Below are positions 15,696-23,154 of a DNA stretch of 23,154 nucleotides, one piece after another. The notes below the pieces were generated by a model. The model did no database searches. It saw only the letters and a list, made by a program, of their open reading frames with translations, and was not told the origin of the DNA. The position numbers and the translations under genes were made by a program. The stretch is from Saprospiraceae bacterium (GTDB taxonomy: Bacteria; Bacteroidota; Bacteroidia; Chitinophagales; Saprospiraceae): positions 32,915 to 56,068 of the forward strand of contig JAGOIB010000001.1 of the NCBI GenBank assembly GCA_017995875.1. Direction: 5' to 3'. Positions within the stretch are counted from its first letter, which is position 1. Each line of letters begins with the position of its first letter.

Positions 15696-18600
15696 TTAAT
15701 ATCCTGATTTAACCAGTTTCACCGGCCAGATATAATCACCAAACGAAATCGTGCCGATATATAAACCCGCTGCTTGTTTGCTTAGTTCAAATCTATCCTC
15801 TGCAGATAATGAAATTTGATTGAATACCATTTTGCCATTTGAATTATAGAGGGACAACGTGATATTTTTCTTAGCATAGATCCCCGGAATACTTCCATTG
15901 TTAAACACCTGGAAGTAAGCGTCATAATCTACAGGTTCAGTAGCAACTGTGCAATTCACATTGCCAGGTACAATCGAAGCAGAACAATCAGGATGGCCAT
16001 TATCTATTACAACAAATTCATATTCGGTATCATCAGAAGGAAATGGGCCTATCTGCACTGGAACATTGTCATAACTGAAGTTGCCGTAATTATTACCATT
16101 GCCCTGAACATGGAAGCCTTCATTTCCGGTATTTTGGAAATCAAAATCAAGTATAAAAAAGAAATTGCCAGCTGAATCACATTCCGTTAGCGTGTAGGTA
16201 AGATTTGCTATTTCACAACCGCCTGTGCCGCATGCAGGACCTGCAAATTCCTGTGCTGTGCAACATTCTGTATTGTCGCTTTCGCAAATGGTTACAATAT
16301 ACTGACCTGTTTCATTTGCAGGAAAGTGCGCAATTTCAATAGGGACTTGTTCAAAGGTGAAAAATCCCAAATACGTATCACCGGCATAGACATCAAATCC
16401 TCCGGTAGCTATATTCTGATATTCAAAATGCAGTATGGCCGGGAAGGTAGTGTCGGAGTTACACTCGAATGTATTTACTTCGATATTATAGATCACACAT
16501 TGATCCGTGCAGAATGGTGTTTCAAATGTGAAACTGGCACAGCAATCCGGAGCACCGGCTGCGCAAACAGTGACTGTTGTTTGTTCGCCTGGAAAATGTG
16601 GGAAATTCTCAATATGAATAAAATCAGGGTTGTTTTCATATTGCCCAACGAGCGAATCATTAGCATAGATCAATACTGAGTCTGAAGGAGTGCTGTAGGT
16701 ATCGAATACAAGGTCTAATACATAAGTTGAATCAGAAGTGCATTGTCCGGTTTCTGCAAAGAGCCCATAAATTTCACAAACGAATTCTTGTCCACAATCC
16801 AGTGTTTCAAACGTAAAGCTATCACAGCATTCTCCACTTCCCAATGCACATACCGTGATGGTGGTATGGCTTGTATTGTAAGCAGGGAAATTGGCAATAG
16901 TGAACCCGTCAGGATTGTGTGCGAAATGTGCTGAGTATCCTTCAGGGGTACTCACCACGATAGAATCTGATTGTAGGTTGAGCGTGGAATAATTAATAAA
17001 CAGCGTATAGGTTGAATCGCCATTACAATTCCCAGGATCGGCTACCAGGTCAAACAGCTGGCATGTTCCTCCGCCGTCACAGTTAGGTGTTTCAAATTCA
17101 TAGAAATCACAGCAATCACTTGCCCCGGTTGCACAAACCGATACGACTGTATGGTTAGCATCTATTACAGGAAAGTTATCGATCCAGAATCCAGCCTGGT
17201 TATTGACAAAGGTTCCTACCAGCTGATCGTTGGCATTAACGGTCACGGAATCCGAAGGCAGATTGTCTGCTACATACTGAATAAAAAGAGCGAAGGTCGA
17301 ATCCGTCTGACAATCACCAATGGTAGCAACAAGGTCATAGATATGACATGGGCCACCATTGTCGCAATTTGGCGTTACGTATTCAAATGCATCGCAACAG
17401 TCATTGTCACCGACTGCGCAGACTGTGATGACTGTAGTATCCGTTTCGTAAAGAGGAAAATGCTGGATTGTAATATTCTCAGCTGTGACAGGATATTGGC
17501 CGACATAGTTGCCATTACCTGTAACCACAACAGAATCAACAGAAAGATTTTGACTATTGAAATTGATGTGCAACACATAGGTGGAGTCTGAAGTGCAATC
17601 ACCTGTTTCGGCCACAAGATCCCAAATATTGCATTGACCAAATAAAGAACAATCCTGTGTATCAAAAGTGTAGGTATCACAGCAATCAGGTTGTCCCACT
17701 GCACAGACAGTCAGCACTGTTACATCAGTACCATAATCCGGGAATTGTGCTATCACAATATTGTTAGGAGTGACTTGGTATTGGCCTATATAATTGCCAT
17801 TCCCTGTAATGATGACGGAGTCAACGTCTAAATTTTGACTGTTAAATTCAAGGTTCAGGACATATGTTGAATCTGAATTACAATCTCCCGGTACCGCAAT
17901 CAGGTCCCAAATGTGGCATTGGCCGAAAAAGGAACAATCAGGGGTTTCGAAAGTGTAGGTGTCACAACAATCATCTGCGCCAACAGCACAAACGGTAAGT
18001 GTAGTCGTTGCGCTGTCCAAAACAGGGAAATGTTCAATATGAATAAAAGTAGGTTGTACAAGAAATTTTCCGATATAGACATTATTGCCCCAGATATTTA
18101 CGGAATCTGATGGTAAATTGTCATGATTGAAAACAACATCGAGTGCAAACGTTGAATCAGAATTGCAATCGCCTGTTTCGGCAATCAAGTCATAGATAAA
18201 GCATTGAGGTGTTTCACAATTGATCAATTCAATCACTACTTCATCGCAGCAATTATTAAGATCATTTGCACACACACCGAGCACAGCTGTTCCGGTACCT
18301 TCAGGTAAAGTTATGGTCAATGGAATATCCGCAATATTGTAGAAACCGATAAAGACACCATCCAGGAATACATCAACAGAATTTCCGGGAAGGTTTTCAT
18401 AAAAGAATTCAAGGGAAATATCAAACGTGGTGTCACTTGAACAGCCAAGGTTTGTAACACTGGCATCAAACACGTGACATGCACAGTCCGGAGCGGCAAA
18501 TGCAAGTGTAGCGCAGCATGCGGAGTTGTCGTTTTCGCAGACTGTAACTATATCAATTCCAGTACCGCTGGAAGGGAATTCCGCAATAGTCAATGGCAGA

Positions 18601-20210
18601 TCATTGTAGCTATAGTTGTCAAATAATTCACCGTTAATAAACAAATCGAAACCGACACCAGTAGTTCCCTGATTATCGAAATCAATTGTAGCAGTATAGG
18701 TATTGTTGCCACTGCAATCACCTGGTACGACGGTAAGGTTGGATAATTCACAAATCTGCCCGCAATTAATAAAACCGAGTTCTACGGCTTCAAAACACAA
18801 TTGGTTCACAAGGTCTGTAACGACAAATTCAAAAAACTGTGAGCCATCACCGGCAAAGGGTCCAATCTGAACAGGTAAATCTTCATAGGCGAAAGAGCCA
18901 TAATTATCACCATTTCCGGTTATTTCGAATCCTTCGGTGGACACATTCTGATGGTTAAAGTTTATTTCAACCATTATTTCATCCTGGGCATTACAAGGCA
19001 AGGGAGTAGCTGTAAGATTGTAGATTAAACAACCTGCACATAGCAGTGCTTCAAAAGGAACAGTTGCACAGCAACCGAGGTTTTCGTTATCACATACAGA
19101 AATTACATCTATAAAATCTCCTGATCCTTCAAAGGCAAGAATCGTGAGAGGCAACTCAGCATAGGAATAACTTCCATAATAGGCGGATTCAGAAAATACA
19201 GCGAAGCCGTTATCTCCAGCACCTTCTATATCCGCATTTAGCAGAAGTGAATATGCATCATTGCCATTGCAAAGCGTTGCGGTGGCATTTAATGCATTAA
19301 AATTGCAGGGTGGAGGACAGTTGTATACACCGAGTGTTGTTGTGTCGGAGCATGAACCGGATTCACTATCACTGACGATAAATTCCCAGGTGATATTGGA
19401 AGCGCCATTAAGCGGTCCTAAAGTAATAGGAAGTTCATTATAACCAAATGTTCCATACGTCAGATTATTACCAACTACATTGAAGCTATCAGATGGTGGA
19501 TTGTCATATCCGAAATTAAGGTGTACGACAAAGTTATTGCCGGTGCATTCAGGCTCAGCCGATACATTGAAAATTTCACAATTGTTAGGATTACAATCAA
19601 TAGCATCCAAAACAAATGTTTCACAACATCCATCATTGACATGATCACATACGGTCAGGACCATGGGCGCCGCACCATTTACTACCATGTAAGGAATGGT
19701 GATGGCTTCTTCTTGATATAACCATGTGTCTATTAATTCTCCATTCCAATCATACAAATCGAACGTCAGGCCTGTTGGATTTTGAACATCAAAATCAAAT
19801 GTGACAAGAGCTGATTGATTGCCCTGACAACCTAAAAAGGTGAGAACAAAATTGCTGATGGAACAGATGGGACCGCAATTGGCCGCAGGGATAGACACGA
19901 ATTGCTGACAAGCTGCATTTTCTACATCCCAGGCAATAAATTCATAGCTGGATTCATTATCGCCTAAAAAAGGTCCAACGGTAACAGGTAAATCTGAATA
20001 CAGATACGTGCCGTAAATAACGCCATTTCCTGCAAGTGTAAAGCCGGGACTTGTTGGATTAGTCACAGAAAGGTTGACGGATACATTAAAATAGTTTCCT
20101 TCACAAGGAAGAGCTACTGCGCTGACCTCCGTGATCTCGCAATCCTGGGCTTTAAGTCCCGGAAGTAATACATTCAGCATCAGGAGAGTGGAGAGGAAAA
20201 GTTTAGTCAT
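15696..20210 (-). CDS. Giant secreted Cys-rich repeat protein with T9SS type A sorting domain
   Basis: A protein of 1504 residues from ATG 20210; an in-frame TTG at 20234 adds eight and is the numbering used here. Residues 9-30 form a signal peptide ending LKAQ before Asp31. Residues 31-1429 are 15 repeats of 90-95 residues, each beginning with Cys near C-x-I-x-x-L and ending N/D-C. Residues 1430-1512 form a C-terminal T9SS type A sorting domain (GLYIGTI, then VKLVKSGY). Repeats 1, 3, 5 and 15 have four cysteines (C, C, C, NC). Repeats 2, 4 and 6-14 have six, with an extra VC and a vicinal CC, as in the VCAVGADDCCD type. The repeats contain one Lys (K723) and no Arg, so the secreted part is strongly acidic. 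It is predicted to be exported by Sec, moved out by T9SS and anchored or released at the surface. An adhesin or polyanionic surface role is inference; I recognise no catalytic domain. It is a single-gene unit. Confidence 0.9.
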   Translation of the reverse strand: MTKLFLSTLLMLNVLLPGLKAQDCEITEVSAVALPCEGNYFNVSVNLSVTNPTSPGFTLAGNGVIYGTYLYSDLPVTVGPFLGDNESSYEFIAWDVENAACQQFVSIPAANCGPICSISNFVLTFLGCQGNQSALVTFDFDVQNPTGLTFDLYDWNGELIDTWLYQEEAITIPYMVVNGAAPMVLTVCDHVNDGCCETFVLDAIDCNPNNCEIFNVSAEPECTGNNFVVHLNFGYDNPPSDSFNVVGNNLTYGTFGYNELPITLGPLNGASNITWEFIVSDSESGSCSDTTTLGVYNCPPPCNFNALNATATLCNGNDAYSLLLNADIEGAGDNGFAVFSESAYYGSYSYAELPLTILAFEGSGDFIDVISVCDNENLGCCATVPFEALLCAGCLIYNLTATPLPCNAQDEIMVEINFNHQNVSTEGFEITGNGDNYGSFAYEDLPVQIGPFAGDGSQFFEFVVTDLVNQLCFEAVELGFINCGQICELSNLTVVPGDCSGNNTYTATIDFDNQGTTGVGFDLFINGELFDNYSYNDLPLTIAEFPSSGTGIDIVTVCENDNSACCATLAFAAPDCACHVFDASVTNLGCSSDTTFDISLEFFYENLPGNSVDVFLDGVFIGFYNIADIPLTITLPEGTGTAVLGVCANDLNNCCDEVVIELINCETPQCFIYDLIAETGDCNSDSTFALDVVFNHDNLPSDSVNIWGNNVYIGKFLVQPTFIHIEHFPVLDSATTTLTVCAVGADDCCDTYTFETPDCSFFGQCHIWDLIAVPGDCNSDSTYVLNLEFNSQNLDVDSVIITGNGNYIGQYQVTPNNIVIAQFPDYGTDVTVLTVCAVGQPDCCDTYTFDTQDCSLFGQCNIWDLVAETGDCTSDSTYVLHINFNSQNLSVDSVVVTGNGNYVGQYPVTAENITIQHFPLYETDTTVITVCAVGDNDCCDAFEYVTPNCDNGGPCHIYDLVATIGDCQTDSTFALFIQYVADNLPSDSVTVNANDQLVGTFVNNQAGFWIDNFPVIDANHTVVSVCATGASDCCDFYEFETPNCDGGGTCQLFDLVADPGNCNGDSTYTLFINYSTLNLQSDSIVVSTPEGYSAHFAHNPDGFTIANFPAYNTSHTTITVCALGSGECCDSFTFETLDCGQEFVCEIYGLFAETGQCTSDSTYVLDLVFDTYSTPSDSVLIYANDSLVGQYENNPDFIHIENFPHFPGEQTTVTVCAAGAPDCCASFTFETPFCTDQCVIYNIEVNTFECNSDTTFPAILHFEYQNIATGGFDVYAGDTYLGFFTFEQVPIEIAHFPANETGQYIVTICESDNTECCTAQEFAGPACGTGGCEIANLTYTLTECDSAGNFFFILDFDFQNTGNEGFHVQGNGNNYGNFSYDNVPVQIGPFPSDDTEYEFVVIDNGHPDCSASIVPGNVNCTVATEPVDYDAYFQVFNNGSIPGIYAKKNITLSLYNSNGKMVFNQISLSAEDRFELSKQAAGLYIGTISFGDYIWPVKLVKSGY
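15948..20144 (-). repeat. Fifteen ~90-residue coding repeats, classes A (4 Cys) and B (6 Cys)
   Basis: Repeat starts (protein numbering from TTG 20234): 31, 123, 218, 310, 402, 494, 586, 678, 773, 868, 963, 1058, 1153, 1246 and 1340. Class order is A-B-A-B-A-B, then B eight times (586-1339; DNA 16218-18479), then A. Class A shares GNGxxYG, a Y-x-x-LPV-x-IGPF block, EF-x-V-x-D and a single mid-C-terminal Cys. Class B shares DSV or FDL, the FP turn, TVCA and CCD. Repeats 8-13 are the most alike, pointing to recent expansion there. Confidence 0.9.
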
Positions 20211-20231
20211 ACGGGTTTTTTTATTGAATGA

Positions 20232-20239
20232 CAAATTTA
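20232..20239 (-). promoter_or_regulatory. Bacteroidota -7 element (TAAATTTG) for the T9SS repeat-protein gene
   Basis: TAAATTTG matches TAnnTTTG and ends 21 bases before the ATG at 20210. The upstream TTG codon (20232-20234) is part of this element, so it cannot be translated from this promoter; that supports ATG 20210 as start. No convincing -33 TTG at 19-20 bp was seen. Confidence 0.5.
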
Positions 20240-20330
20240 ATCAAAAGAGCCAATGGTTGACCTATCTATTTGCAGATACCGATATCTTTATATTCGTTGC
20301 ATTCCGATCAAATATGATAATTTCCAAACT

Positions 20331-21305
20331 ATGAGTTCAATGATTTTGTGGGGCTTTGATCGCCCATTGGAGATGGCAGACATAAAGCCATCCTTGCCTG
20401 CCGAGGGAGAGGTTTTTGTGAAGTTACGTATGGCTTCGCTCAATAAGAGGGACTATTGGATTACTAAAGGCAAATATCCCGGAATCGTTTTTCCATTGGT
20501 ATTGGGAAGCGATGGTGCCGGATTTGTTGATGGTCGTGAAGTTATCATCAATCCTGGATTGGACTGGGGTAGTGATCCTGATCATTTCTCTCCTGATTTC
20601 AGAATCCTGGGAATGCCTGATTTTGGCACATTGGCGCATATAGTAAAAGTGCCTGAAATCAATTTGCATGATAAACCTGCTCATTTATCCTGGGAGGAGG
20701 CAGCAGCTTTGCCATTATGTGGTGTCACTGCGTACAGGGCAATGATGACACGAGGGAGAGCAAAAACCGCCGAAAGGATGCTGGTTACAGGCATTGGAGG
20801 TGGCGTCGCTTCAATGGCCATGTTGTTTGGAATAGCCCTTGGGATGGATGTTTGGGTCACTTCATCTTCAGACCATAAAATTGACATGGCAGTAAGTAAT
20901 GGCGCGTCTGGTGGAGTCAATTATTCCAGGCATACCTGGGATGCGGAACTTGCAGAAAAAGCAAAAGGAAGGTTTGATCTTGTCATCGATGGGGCAGGAG
21001 GGTCAGATTTTTCAAAAATCATGCAAATGATGAATCCCAGGGGCAGAATTGTAGTTTATGGTGGAACAAGAGGCAAGATAGAAGATCTCAGCCCTCAACG
21101 AATTTTTTGGAAGCAAATAGATATACTAGGTTCCACTATGGGTTCTCCTGAAGATTTCAGCGACATGCTTGAATTTGTTAATAAACATCAGATTAAGCCC
21201 ATCGTAAGCCATACTTTTTCTTTAGACCAGGCTAATGAAGCACTGGCTGTTATTGCAAATGGTGATCAGTTTGGGAAAATATGCATCGATATTCCGGGCC
21301 AATGA
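20331..21305 (+). CDS. MDR-family oxidoreductase, zinc-independent quinone-reductase-like
   Basis: A 324-residue medium-chain dehydrogenase/reductase. The N-terminal GroES-like domain runs to about residue 115 (VLGSDGAGFVDG at 58-69). The nucleotide-binding Rossmann domain begins at LVTGIGGGVA (151-160), preceded by the family block EEAAALPLCGVTAYRA. The GHE motif and four-cysteine lobe of zinc alcohol dehydrogenases are absent, so it is probably a zinc-free NADPH-dependent reductase; substrate unknown. Start ATG 20331 was chosen over ATG 20253 because the 26 extra residues are unlike the family and overlap the divergent promoter region; ATG 20340 is also possible. Its TGA overlaps the next gene's ATG, so the two are coupled. 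Family call good, substrate open. Confidence 0.87.
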   Translation: MSSMILWGFDRPLEMADIKPSLPAEGEVFVKLRMASLNKRDYWITKGKYPGIVFPLVLGSDGAGFVDGREVIINPGLDWGSDPDHFSPDFRILGMPDFGTLAHIVKVPEINLHDKPAHLSWEEAAALPLCGVTAYRAMMTRGRAKTAERMLVTGIGGGVASMAMLFGIALGMDVWVTSSSDHKIDMAVSNGASGGVNYSRHTWDAELAEKAKGRFDLVIDGAGGSDFSKIMQMMNPRGRIVVYGGTRGKIEDLSPQRIFWKQIDILGSTMGSPEDFSDMLEFVNKHQIKPIVSHTFSLDQANEALAVIANGDQFGKICIDIPGQ

Positions 21306-21799
21306 TTAAAATTGGATTGTTGTCAGATACACATGGTTTTCTTGATCCATCGCTTCTACCGGTATTGGAAGACTGCGATGAAATATGGCATGCAGGAGAT
21401 ATCGGTTCTTTAAAATTGGTAGATCAATTTCGAAAATTAAACAAGCCGCTGAAATTGGTTTATGGCAATATTGACGGACATGACATACGCATTGATATAC
21501 CGGAAGATCTGATCTGGACGTCGAATGGGATGAAAGTATTGATGACACACATAGGGGGCTATCCCGGACATTATACAGCAAGGGTGAAAAAAGTATTAAT
21601 GGATGAGCAGCCTGACATCTTTGTGTGTGGCCACTCTCATATTCTGAAAGTCATTTATGATAAGCAATTAAGCTTGCTACATATTAATCCGGGAGCTGCA
21701 GGTAAGGAAGGGTTTCAAAAAGTCCGTACGATGGTTCGATTCGTGATTGATAGTGGAAAAGTCAGGGATCTGGCGATCATTGAGATCGGTAAACAGTAG
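21302..21799 (+). CDS. YfcE/MJ0936-type metallophosphoesterase
   Basis: A 165-residue calcineurin-like phosphoesterase of the small YfcE/MJ0936 family, which hydrolyses phosphodiesters using two metal ions. Ligand motifs are in order: D9-T-H11, G-D33, G-N56-x-D, T-H83-x-G-G, and G-H111-S-H113 followed by INPGAAG. All expected metal ligands are present. Start ATG 21302 forms an ATGA junction with the preceding reductase and puts the first strand at residue 2; an in-frame ATG at 21281 would overlap the upstream gene by 25 bp. The stop TAG lies in a heptamer array. Natural substrate unknown. Confidence 0.92.
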   Translation: MIKIGLLSDTHGFLDPSLLPVLEDCDEIWHAGDIGSLKLVDQFRKLNKPLKLVYGNIDGHDIRIDIPEDLIWTSNGMKVLMTHIGGYPGHYTARVKKVLMDEQPDIFVCGHSHILKVIYDKQLSLLHINPGAAGKEGFQKVRTMVRFVIDSGKVRDLAIIEIGKQ

Positions 21800-21835
21800 G
21801 CAGTAGGCAGTCAGCAGTATTCAGTAGGCAGTCAT
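21794..21835 (+). repeat. Heptamer tandem array (CAGTAGG)x6, degenerate, starting at the phosphoesterase stop
   Basis: Six 7-bp units: CAGTAGG, CAGTAGG, CAGTCAG, CAGTATT, CAGTAGG, CAGTCAT. The first unit supplies the last codon (CAG, Gln) and the TAG stop of the phosphoesterase. Three of the six units contain TAG. The complementary CCTACTG unit has no stop in any frame. No hairpin terminator is seen in the gap that follows. Confidence 0.8.
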
Positions 21836-21880
21836 CTATAATAGATATCTGGTCACACTCAAACCCACTCACACACCTCT

Positions 21881-21944
21881 CACGTTCTCACGTTCTCACG
21901 TTCTCACGCTCTTACGTTCTTACTTTCTTACGTTCTCACGCTAT
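21881..21944 (-). repeat. Octamer tandem array (AGAACGTR)x8 spanning the stop of the Cys/Met enzyme gene
   Basis: Eight 8-bp units, YACGTTCT on the plus strand with a few substitutions, run from 21881 to 21944. On the minus strand, the sense strand of the neighbouring gene, each unit junction reads GTGAG or GTAAG and so keeps TGA or TAA despite the G/A change. The gene's own TGA (21936-21938) is one of these. The complementary strand is open in all frames. A less regular CACTC/CACAC stretch precedes it (21854-21880). Confidence 0.88.
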
Positions 21945-23123
21945 GGCTTGCAACAGATCATCCAGTATGTCCTGCGGATCTTCAATACCTACCGATATTC
22001 TGATAAGGCCATCCGAAATTCCCGCCTTCTTTCTGGTTTCAGGATCAACTTTCAGGTGTGAAGATGAGGCAGGGTGAAGTATCAATGTATCCACATCTCC
22101 GAGTGTAGGCGCAAGAGAGCAGAATTGTAATTTATTCATTGCTCGTAACGACATATCAATCCCGCCCTCGAGTTCAAAGCTCATCATACCTCCGTATGCG
22201 CGCATTTGTTTTTTAGCAACAGTGTGATCCGGATGAGATTCAAGACCGGGATAATTTACGCGGATGACGTTTGGATGATTAGATAATGTTTTCGCTACCA
22301 ACATGGCATTGGAACAATGTCTATCCATGCGTAATGGCAGTGTCTTCATGCCCTGGTAGACCAACCATGCTTCAAAAGGGCTGCAATTGGCACCTGTGAG
22401 TTTCATGGTATTCCAGATCCGGTCGCGAAACAAATCAGGATCTTTTCCTATGACAACACCTGAAATACTGTTGCCATGCCCATTGATAAATTTTGTAGTG
22501 GAATGAATAACGAAATCTACACCAAGCAATAAGGGTTGTTGCAGATAGGGTGTAGCAAATGTGTTATCGATCGCTGACCATCGACGGTGGGCGGAAACAA
22601 CCTTTGTAAGGGCTTCGATATCAATGCATGCCAGTGTAGGATTGGCAGGCGTCTCGAGATAGACTAATCGGATCGAGGGATCACTTTTCAGCATACTGCT
22701 CACCACTTCAAGGTCGCTCAGATTAGCATACACAATCTCTACTCCCCACCCGGAAACTATTTTAGTGAGGAGTTCAGTGGTACCTCCATACAAATTTGGT
22801 TGTGTAAGAATTTTGTCTCCTTGTTTTACAAGTCCTGCAGCCAGAACATGAACGGCTGCCATTCCTGAATTAGTCATTACAGCCACAGCGTTCATATCAC
22901 TTCCATAGACTTCCATTGCGGCGATTTTCGAAGCAGTAGCCTCCACTGTTGGGTTTCCATACCGACCATAGGTATGTCCTTTCTCTTCATTGGCGAAAAT
23001 CCGAATACCCTGCTCTATATCTTCAAAGTCATAGGAAGAGGTCGCATAGATAGGAAGTATATGAGGCCTGGTAGTACTTGGATCAGGCCATTCGCGGGCG
23101 GATAAGGATTCGAAACGGATCAT
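21936..23123 (-). CDS. Trans-sulfuration-family PLP enzyme (cystathionine gamma-lyase/synthase-like)
   Basis: A 395-residue Cys/Met-metabolism PLP enzyme. Landmarks (numbered from an in-frame TTG at 23126): YGRYGNPT (53-60), SGMAA (87-91), D187 in IDNTFATP, and the PLP lysine K212 in HSTTKFINGHG. The family covers cystathionine gamma-synthase, cystathionine beta- and gamma-lyases, O-acetylhomoserine sulfhydrylase and methionine gamma-lyase. The position after YG in the YGGT block (112-116 region) is Gly; methionine gamma-lyases have Cys there, so that activity is less likely. ATG 23123 is preferred over the adjacent TTG. A weak TACCTTTT -7-like element lies at 23137-23144. The final TGA lies in an octamer array. 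Which reaction it catalyses cannot be settled by eye. Confidence 0.9.
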   Translation of the reverse strand: MIRFESLSAREWPDPSTTRPHILPIYATSSYDFEDIEQGIRIFANEEKGHTYGRYGNPTVEATASKIAAMEVYGSDMNAVAVMTNSGMAAVHVLAAGLVKQGDKILTQPNLYGGTTELLTKIVSGWGVEIVYANLSDLEVVSSMLKSDPSIRLVYLETPANPTLACIDIEALTKVVSAHRRWSAIDNTFATPYLQQPLLLGVDFVIHSTTKFINGHGNSISGVVIGKDPDLFRDRIWNTMKLTGANCSPFEAWLVYQGMKTLPLRMDRHCSNAMLVAKTLSNHPNVIRVNYPGLESHPDHTVAKKQMRAYGGMMSFELEGGIDMSLRAMNKLQFCSLAPTLGDVDTLILHPASSSHLKVDPETRKKAGISDGLIRISVGIEDPQDILDDLLQAIA

Positions 23124-23154
23124 CAATAGAAAGGTTAAAAGGTATTAGATAAAT

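Noticed and set aside
17151..17704. Frames of 146 and 109 residues on both strands inside the T9SS repeat gene
   Set aside because: They are shadows of the long repeat gene; their cysteine- and isoleucine-rich content follows from the repeated coding sequence, and no start signals or families are recognisable.
20211..20234. TTG start adding eight residues (SFNKKTR) to the T9SS protein
   Set aside because: The TTG is inside a -7 promoter element, and the ATG at 20210 gives a normal signal peptide.
21936..23123. Methionine gamma-lyase assignment
   Set aside because: The active-site cysteine typical of that enzyme is replaced by glycine in the YGGT block, so a cystathionine or sulfhydrylase role is likelier.

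Overview
The window looks like chromosomal DNA from a member of the Bacteroidota. The evidence is a protein with an N-terminal signal peptide and a C-terminal type IX secretion (T9SS) sorting domain, several TTG-N19/20-TAnnTTTG promoters, a long-form NusB, the DUF1599/BT_3928-type gene pair, and the miaB/sigma-54-type regulator pair. A Saprospiria- or Chitinophagia-like lineage is a guess; genus cannot be read from this sequence. I saw no rRNA, tRNA, CRISPR array, prophage, transposase or insertion sequence.

Layout. (1) 15-2709, minus: miaB followed, with an 11-bp overlap, by an AAA+/Fis regulator without a sensory domain. (2) 2828-4117, plus: ornithine aminotransferase with an unusual four-cysteine insertion, running toward a minus-strand operon (6608 down to 4432) of DMT permease, YigZ-family protein and CoaE. 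The 314 bp between the converging ends hold a heptamer tandem array and a REP-like hairpin array. (3) 6653-8754, plus: a tandem DUF1599 protein coupled by ATGA to a DoxX/BT_3928-like membrane protein. (4) 8882-12787, plus: NusB, GMP synthase and a substrate-binding-fold lipoprotein; the NusB promoter is a textbook Bacteroidota one. (5) 12789-14003, minus: class I aminotransferase, divergent from an acyl-CoA carboxylase carboxyltransferase subunit (14051-15592). A strong bidirectional terminator follows. (6) 15696-20210, minus: a very large secreted Cys-rich repeat protein. (7) 20331-21799, plus: MDR oxidoreductase coupled by ATGA to a YfcE/MJ0936-like phosphoesterase. (8) 21936-23123, minus: a Cys/Met-metabolism PLP enzyme. 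The gap between (7) and (8) holds a heptamer and an octamer array.

Most genes are housekeeping: nucleotide, CoA, amino-acid and tRNA-modification functions. The accessory highlights are two. First, the T9SS protein has 15 repeats of about 90 residues in two cysteine classes (4-Cys and 6-Cys) in the order ABABAB-BBBBBBBB-A. Its 1399-residue repeat region contains one lysine and no arginine by my reading. Second, three short tandem arrays with different 7-, 7- and 8-bp units each overlap a gene's own stop codon. Each carries a stop trinucleotide in most or all units on that gene's sense strand and none on the other strand. The stop of coaE likewise lies in a REP-like element.
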